From Macrotrachela quadricornifera (taxonomy: Eukaryota > Rotifera > Eurotatoria > Philodinida > Philodinidae), in the NCBI GenBank assembly GCA_022393335.1, contig JAJEKB010021387.1, positions 41,622 to 105,621 on the forward strand: DNA of 64,000 bases. The letters run 5' to 3'. How positions within the stretch are numbered: position 1 is the first letter of the stretch; the number at the start of each line of letters is the position of its first letter. The position numbers were made by a program, and so were the translations under genes. The notes under the pieces were generated by a model that saw nothing but the letters and a program-made list of their open reading frames with translations, had not been told where the DNA came from and did no database searches. Positions 59,880-64,000 of the stretch are shown here, one piece after another.

Positions 59880-61939
59880 ATGATGAAATTACCTAGTTGG
59901 CTCTATGCAGATCATTCCGTTAAAGATTTTTCTGGACGTGAAGCATTTTGTAAAAATGAAGATTTAAAACCAGTTGAATATGAACGACGTCTATGGGGAC
60001 CGTGGAATTTTGTTGCATTTTGGCTTGCTGATGCAATTAATATTAATACATGGATGATTATTTCAAATATGGTCCTTGGTGGATTGGCTTGGTGGGAAGC
60101 ATTGATTTGTGTTTGTATTGGTTATATAATTGGGGCCATTTTCATCTGTTTAACTGGACGAATTGGCGCGACATATCATATTTCCTTCCCAGTTGTTAGT
60201 CGATCATCATTTGGTATGTTTGGTTCACTCTGGATTGTTCTCAATCGAGGTTTTATGGCATGTGTTTGGTATGGTACACAAGCATGGTTGGGTGGACAAT
60301 GTATTGTACTTATCTTTCGATCCATTGTTCCTTCATATGAAACATTACCAAATACTCTACCAGCTTCATCTGGTACAAACACAAGAGATTTTGTTGGTTT
60401 CATTATATTCTGGACACTTTCACTAATTGCTATTTGGTTTCCTGTGCAGAAAATCCGAATTCTATTCACTGTTAAATCAATTGTTGTACCTATTGCAGGC
60501 ATAGCATTTTTTATCTGGTCTTTAGTGCTAGCAAAAGGTTTTGGTCCAATTATTCATCAACCAGGCACACTTATAGGTGAGTATGCATGAACATGATATG
60601 ATATCGAAATAGCGATTGGGTGATATTCATTCGTTCATAAAAATGGTGAACAAAGATTCTTAAAATTTAATAATAATTTCCTCACTTGTACACTCACCTT
60701 ATTTCAGTGAGAGACGCTAATAAACAAAACACTAAAAAGATTACTATTTCGTGGATTTTTGATTAGAAATCTTATTTTTTAAAAAGAAGCTCTTTTAATT
60801 AAAATGAGTGAAAAATCTATTCCATAAGAAAAATGGAGACGTCGGCAACTTAGGATAGACTTTTACCTAGTTTAATTTAATAGACTTATAGAAAATTGAA
60901 TTGCATGCAAGAAAAGTTTTTCAATATTGAAAGTGTCATTATGAATATATTTTTGAAGTAATATTCTAATGTTCTTTATCAGATTATATCGATATATATC
61001 TATTTGACAGGTAGTCAGCGTGGTTGGTCTTGGATGAGTGGAATTATGAGTTGTATATCAAATTTTGTTACACTGATTGTTAATAATCCAGATTATACTC
61101 GCTTTGCTACACGTCCATCAGCTGCTTTTTGGTCACAGTTATTCACTATTCCAATTGGTTTTTCAATTACATCTTTCATTGGTGTTATTGTTGGTTCATC
61201 ATCAAATGCGATATTTGGTGAAAGTATTTGGAATCCACTTGATCTTCTAAGCAAATTTCTTGATAAAAATCCATCATCTGGAACACGTGCAGGTGTTTTC
61301 TTTATTGCATTAGCATTTGCATTAGCTCAACTTGGTGTTAACATTGCAGCAAATTCTATATCAGCAGGATCTGATCTAACGGCACTTTTACCAAAATTTC
61401 TTAATATCAGAAGATCTGGTTATATTTGTGCCATAGTTGGATTAATCATTTGTCCATGGAAATTGATTGCCAGTTCTTCAACATTTACAACATATCTATC
61501 TGCATATTCTACTTTTCTTTCATCAGTTGTTGGTGTTATCATAACAGATTATTATTTTGTAAGAAAAGGTTATTTAGATATTGAACAACTTTATTCAAGC
61601 TCAAAACAAGGTGCATACTACTTTACATTAGGTGTAAATTGGCGAGCATATGTTGCATATATTGCAGGAATTCTAATCAATATAGTCGGATTTGCTGGTG
61701 CCGTTGGAGTGAATATTTCAACTGCAGCACATAATATGTATCATTTAAATTTCTATCTTGGATTTATTATATCTTCACTTATATACTATGGACTATGCAA
61801 ATTAAGTCCAGTACCAGCATGTGGTCGTAAGTGGCCAAGTGAAATTGCCGATAGTAATGATAATGATGTTGCTTTTCAAGCTTCGATTGTCGATACAGAA
61901 CAAGGATATACTAGTATTCCATTACAAGATCAACAATAA
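59880..61939 (+). CDS. NCS1-family nucleobase/allantoin-type permease, two exons, 541 aa
   Basis: Predicted plasma-membrane symporter importing a purine/pyrimidine-related compound (uracil, allantoin, uridine or hydantoin type) with a cation. Exon 1 59880-60576, exon 2 61011-61939; the 434-bp intron (GTGAGT..TTGACAG) is phase 1 and rebuilds the glycine of LIGSQRGWSW. About 12 hydrophobic segments. Family motifs: GPWNFVAFWLAD and NINTWM near 41-58, TGRIGATYHISFPVVSRSSFG near 92-112, the WYGTQAWLGG segment near 130, and VNNPDYTRFA after the splice. The closest resemblance, from memory, is to fungal Fur-type NCS1 transporters rather than animal SLC23 carriers, so horizontal acquisition is plausible, as often in bdelloids. 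A spliceosomal intron shows it is established in a eukaryotic genome. M1 or M2 could be the start. The substrate cannot be read from sequence. Confidence 0.85.
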
Positions 61940-62159
61940 AAATCTAATGTTGGATCTTCTCTTTATGTATAATAATATATAAACATGTAGTTTTCGTGTT
62001 TAATTGTGAAATATGGAAATTTTTTGAAAATCATACTTATTTTTTTGTGTCTATGGGAGATTACGTTTTTTTTTACTGCTTAGTGCATTATTTCAAATAG
62101 TATAGATGTCAACTTAATAGAAATGATTCATTTTATTCATTTTAAAGAATATCGATTAA

Positions 62160-62510
62160 TTGTCCCCGGTCGAACTTTTCGGCTTTCGAAACCTGAAGGA
62201 ACAACACACTTTTCCAGCACATTCTAGCGGTTTCCCGTGCACTTCCTTCACGGACCCACGGGAAAAAACTATGGAAAAGGAAGCAGTATTCCTGCACGGA
62301 AATCACCGGATCGTTTCCCGATATAGCCGGCGAAATACGTTCACAGGATTAACACGAAAAATCGCCGGATCCTTACCGGATCCAACGCGGAATATCCGAG
62401 ATCGAAAAATTCCCGCCTCCGGATCCAAAAGGAACCGGAAGGAATCGAGCCACTTTCCAGGGAGTTCTCCCCAGTTCCCGCGTATTTCCTTCCCATTTGA
62501 GTACTAATTA
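62160..62510. repeat. GC-rich island of self-complementary short motifs
   Basis: CCGGATC/GATCCGG, TTCCCG/CGGGAA and GGAACC-type motifs recur in both orientations. Base composition is clearly GC-richer than the flanks. A 115-codon plus frame (62160-62507) crosses it with no family resemblance and no start context; I treat it as composition-driven. It may be a decayed foldback element. Confidence 0.45.
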
Positions 62511-62979
62511 GTTGAGTATTAATGATGTGTATGATGATCAAAACCTGAATTCTCAATCTCAAGATTAGATTTCAGCTCACCTTTGCAAGTCTTCTTTGGT
62601 TAACTTACTTGTGAAGTGTTTAACTACCAAATGACTGTTTAACTGAAATGACACCCCTATATATATGCATGTACCCGCCTACGCACATCATATCGGCGGA
62701 TGTCTATCTGATCCACCTACGCATATTAGATCCGATTGTCGGATCATATTGGAAATTGAGCGAAATTTTCCTGCCGTTTCCTTCTCGGATTCTTCGACTT
62801 GGGGTCGAGCTTTGGATCGGAATGGAACAGAATTATATAGGAAACGGTGGCAGGAAGGATTTCGGAACCTGAACGAGAAATCCGCAAAAAAACAGGTGGG
62901 ATCCGTACTAGAAAACAATAGAATTCAATTCAAAAATTACTCACATACAAACAATGTTTATCGGATACTCATTCACTTA
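62511..62979. other. Mixed intergenic sequence with further GATCCG motifs
   Basis: 62660-62900 carries the same kind of GATCCG/CGGAT motifs as the island before it, more weakly. Overlapping open frames on both strands here have no family resemblance. No gene supported. Confidence 0.4.
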
Positions 62980-63599
62980 CAAGGGAACATTCCCAAGTGT
63001 CCGAGAGCTTTCAAGTCATGACTTAATGCATCTTGTAGATCTCAGCGAGCTGTATCTATGGTAAAAATAGTTCGTGCTTATGGCTTGTTTTGGAGAAGAT
63101 CGATCGTTCTTAATATTACAATTGTAAGAGCCATTGTATTAGGAAAAAACTACTATCTTAACTAATATAAGTTGAAACGAGCTAAGATTTTTCTCACATA
63201 TACTTGTGCATATATTGTTATCAATAGCATAGAGGTTAAAATAAATATATCATCATGCTCAATTATACTTATAAAGCATTTTAAATTGTAATACAACATA
63301 AGTGCTCGATATTTTAATAGTTTCAATTATAATACATCTCGCATATCTGCGAAATAATATAAGATATGTGTACAAATATATGTGAGAAAAATCTTAGCTC
63401 ATTTCAACTTATATTAGTTAAGATAGTAGTTTTCTCCTAACACAACGGCTCTTACAGTTGGAATATTAAGAGTGATCGATCTCCTCCAAAACAAGCGATA
63501 AGCACGAACTTTTTTTACCATAGATACAGCTCGCTGAGATCTACAAGATGCATTAAGTCATGACTTGAAAGTGTTTGGACATCTAGGAATGTTTCCTTG
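62980..63599. mobile_element. TA-flanked foldback MITE (620 bp)
   Basis: TA at 62978-62979 and 63600-63601 flanks ends CAAGGGAACATTCC and, in reverse complement, CAAGGAAACATTCC. Arms of about 220 bp (62980-63205, 63375-63599) are close inverted copies, with TTTCAAGTCATGACTTAATG, GATCTCAGCGAGCTGTATC and CTAAGATTTTTCTCACATAT. The centre of about 170 bp is AT-rich. The left arm has the layout of the foldback core at 52085-52165. No gene. Confidence 0.75.
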
Positions 63600-63601
63600 T
63601 A

Positions 63602-64000
63602 AGTCAAAAGTCAACTCATCTAAAAAAAATGATTTGACTTGCCTTTTTAATAATCATAATAACAAAGAATATAAAACGAATTAGATCATATTAGTTAATA
63701 GAAAGGAAAAGAAAGATAGAATAACAGAAAAGAATATAAACTATAAAAGAAGGAAAGAAGTTGCATGCGAAAGGTAGAGCTTGTAATAATGAAGCACATT
63801 GAAGAGAAAAGCAGGCAAAAACACAGAGTGAAATTATTTCTGGATCATTCATTATTTTTCTCGAAATTACAAATATTTGAAAAGTTAGCCCATGTATTCC
63901 AAACTATTTTTCCATCACTGTCGTCGAAGATTCTTGTATTGGAGTGATTCATTTGTTGACGCCAGGCCCTTGAAAACTCTCAGCAGTCGCGATTGAGAAT
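63602..64000. other. Right edge of the window, nothing recognised
   Basis: AT- and purine-rich. A 60-codon frame at 63765-63947 has no family resemblance and no start or splice support. Confidence 0.4.

Noticed and set aside
62160..62507. 115-codon GC-rich frame as a transferred gene
   Set aside because: Composition is driven by CCGGATC/TTCCCG motifs on both strands, and no family or start context supports it.

Overview
The window looks like AT-rich nuclear DNA of an invertebrate, most probably a bdelloid rotifer of the Rotaria/Adineta kind. This is inferred from gene families and architecture, not from a marker gene. The pointers are a giant LDLa/EGF/7TM receptor, a single-exon ADP-ribosyltransferase with a long TPR tail, a small four-TM protein of a rotifer-type family, a fungal-like NCS1 permease, introns of about 50-55 bp, and a very heavy load of cut-and-paste DNA transposons and foldback elements. 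No retroelement, rRNA, tRNA or CRISPR was recognised.

Layout. 1-92: possible last exon of a gene entering from the left. 1353-6540 (-): three-exon LDLa/EGF/7TM receptor whose first intron is swollen to 552 bp by a probable MITE; a hAT-like MITE with an 8-bp target duplication lies 67 bp upstream of its start codon. 6895-11336: no assignable gene. 11345-19709: complete hAT transposon (8,365 bp) with an exact 8-bp target duplication, a 21-bp perfect terminal inverted repeat, arrays of the palindrome GGTGCACC at both ends, and a four-exon 810-aa transposase whose splice phases all agree. 21089-21730: four-TM protein gene with one in-frame stop. 21900-28446: dispersed repeats and gene-poor DNA. 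28447-29895: non-autonomous element with long inverted arms and an 8-bp target duplication. 30505-35815: about 57 copies of a 92-93 bp satellite with higher-order structure. 36465-38362: 21-bp palindromic minisatellite full of TTAA, split by a piggyBac-type MITE at TTAA. 38440-41919: 3.5-kb element with roughly 700-850 bp inverted arms and another foldback nested in it. 41948-43958: transposase relics (SWIM-finger type and hAT).

44768-48352 (-): ART-TPR gene of 1,194 aa, intact. 48719-51155: foldback elements and tandem repeats. 51163-54410: piggyBac element with TTAA at both ends and a dead transposase, itself interrupted by a 628-bp foldback. 54515-58421: more repeats, including a TA-flanked mariner-like MITE. 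59880-61939 (+): two-exon NCS1 nucleobase/allantoin-type permease, 541 aa. 62160-63599: a GC-rich self-similar island and another TA-flanked foldback MITE.

The host genes that look functional (receptor, ART-TPR, permease) are unrelated and do not form a pathway. The rest is mostly mobile DNA at many ages, with elements nested in elements. The hAT element is the only transposon here that looks able to encode its own mobility. Several non-autonomous elements share terminal or core sequence, pointing to one large divergent foldback family.
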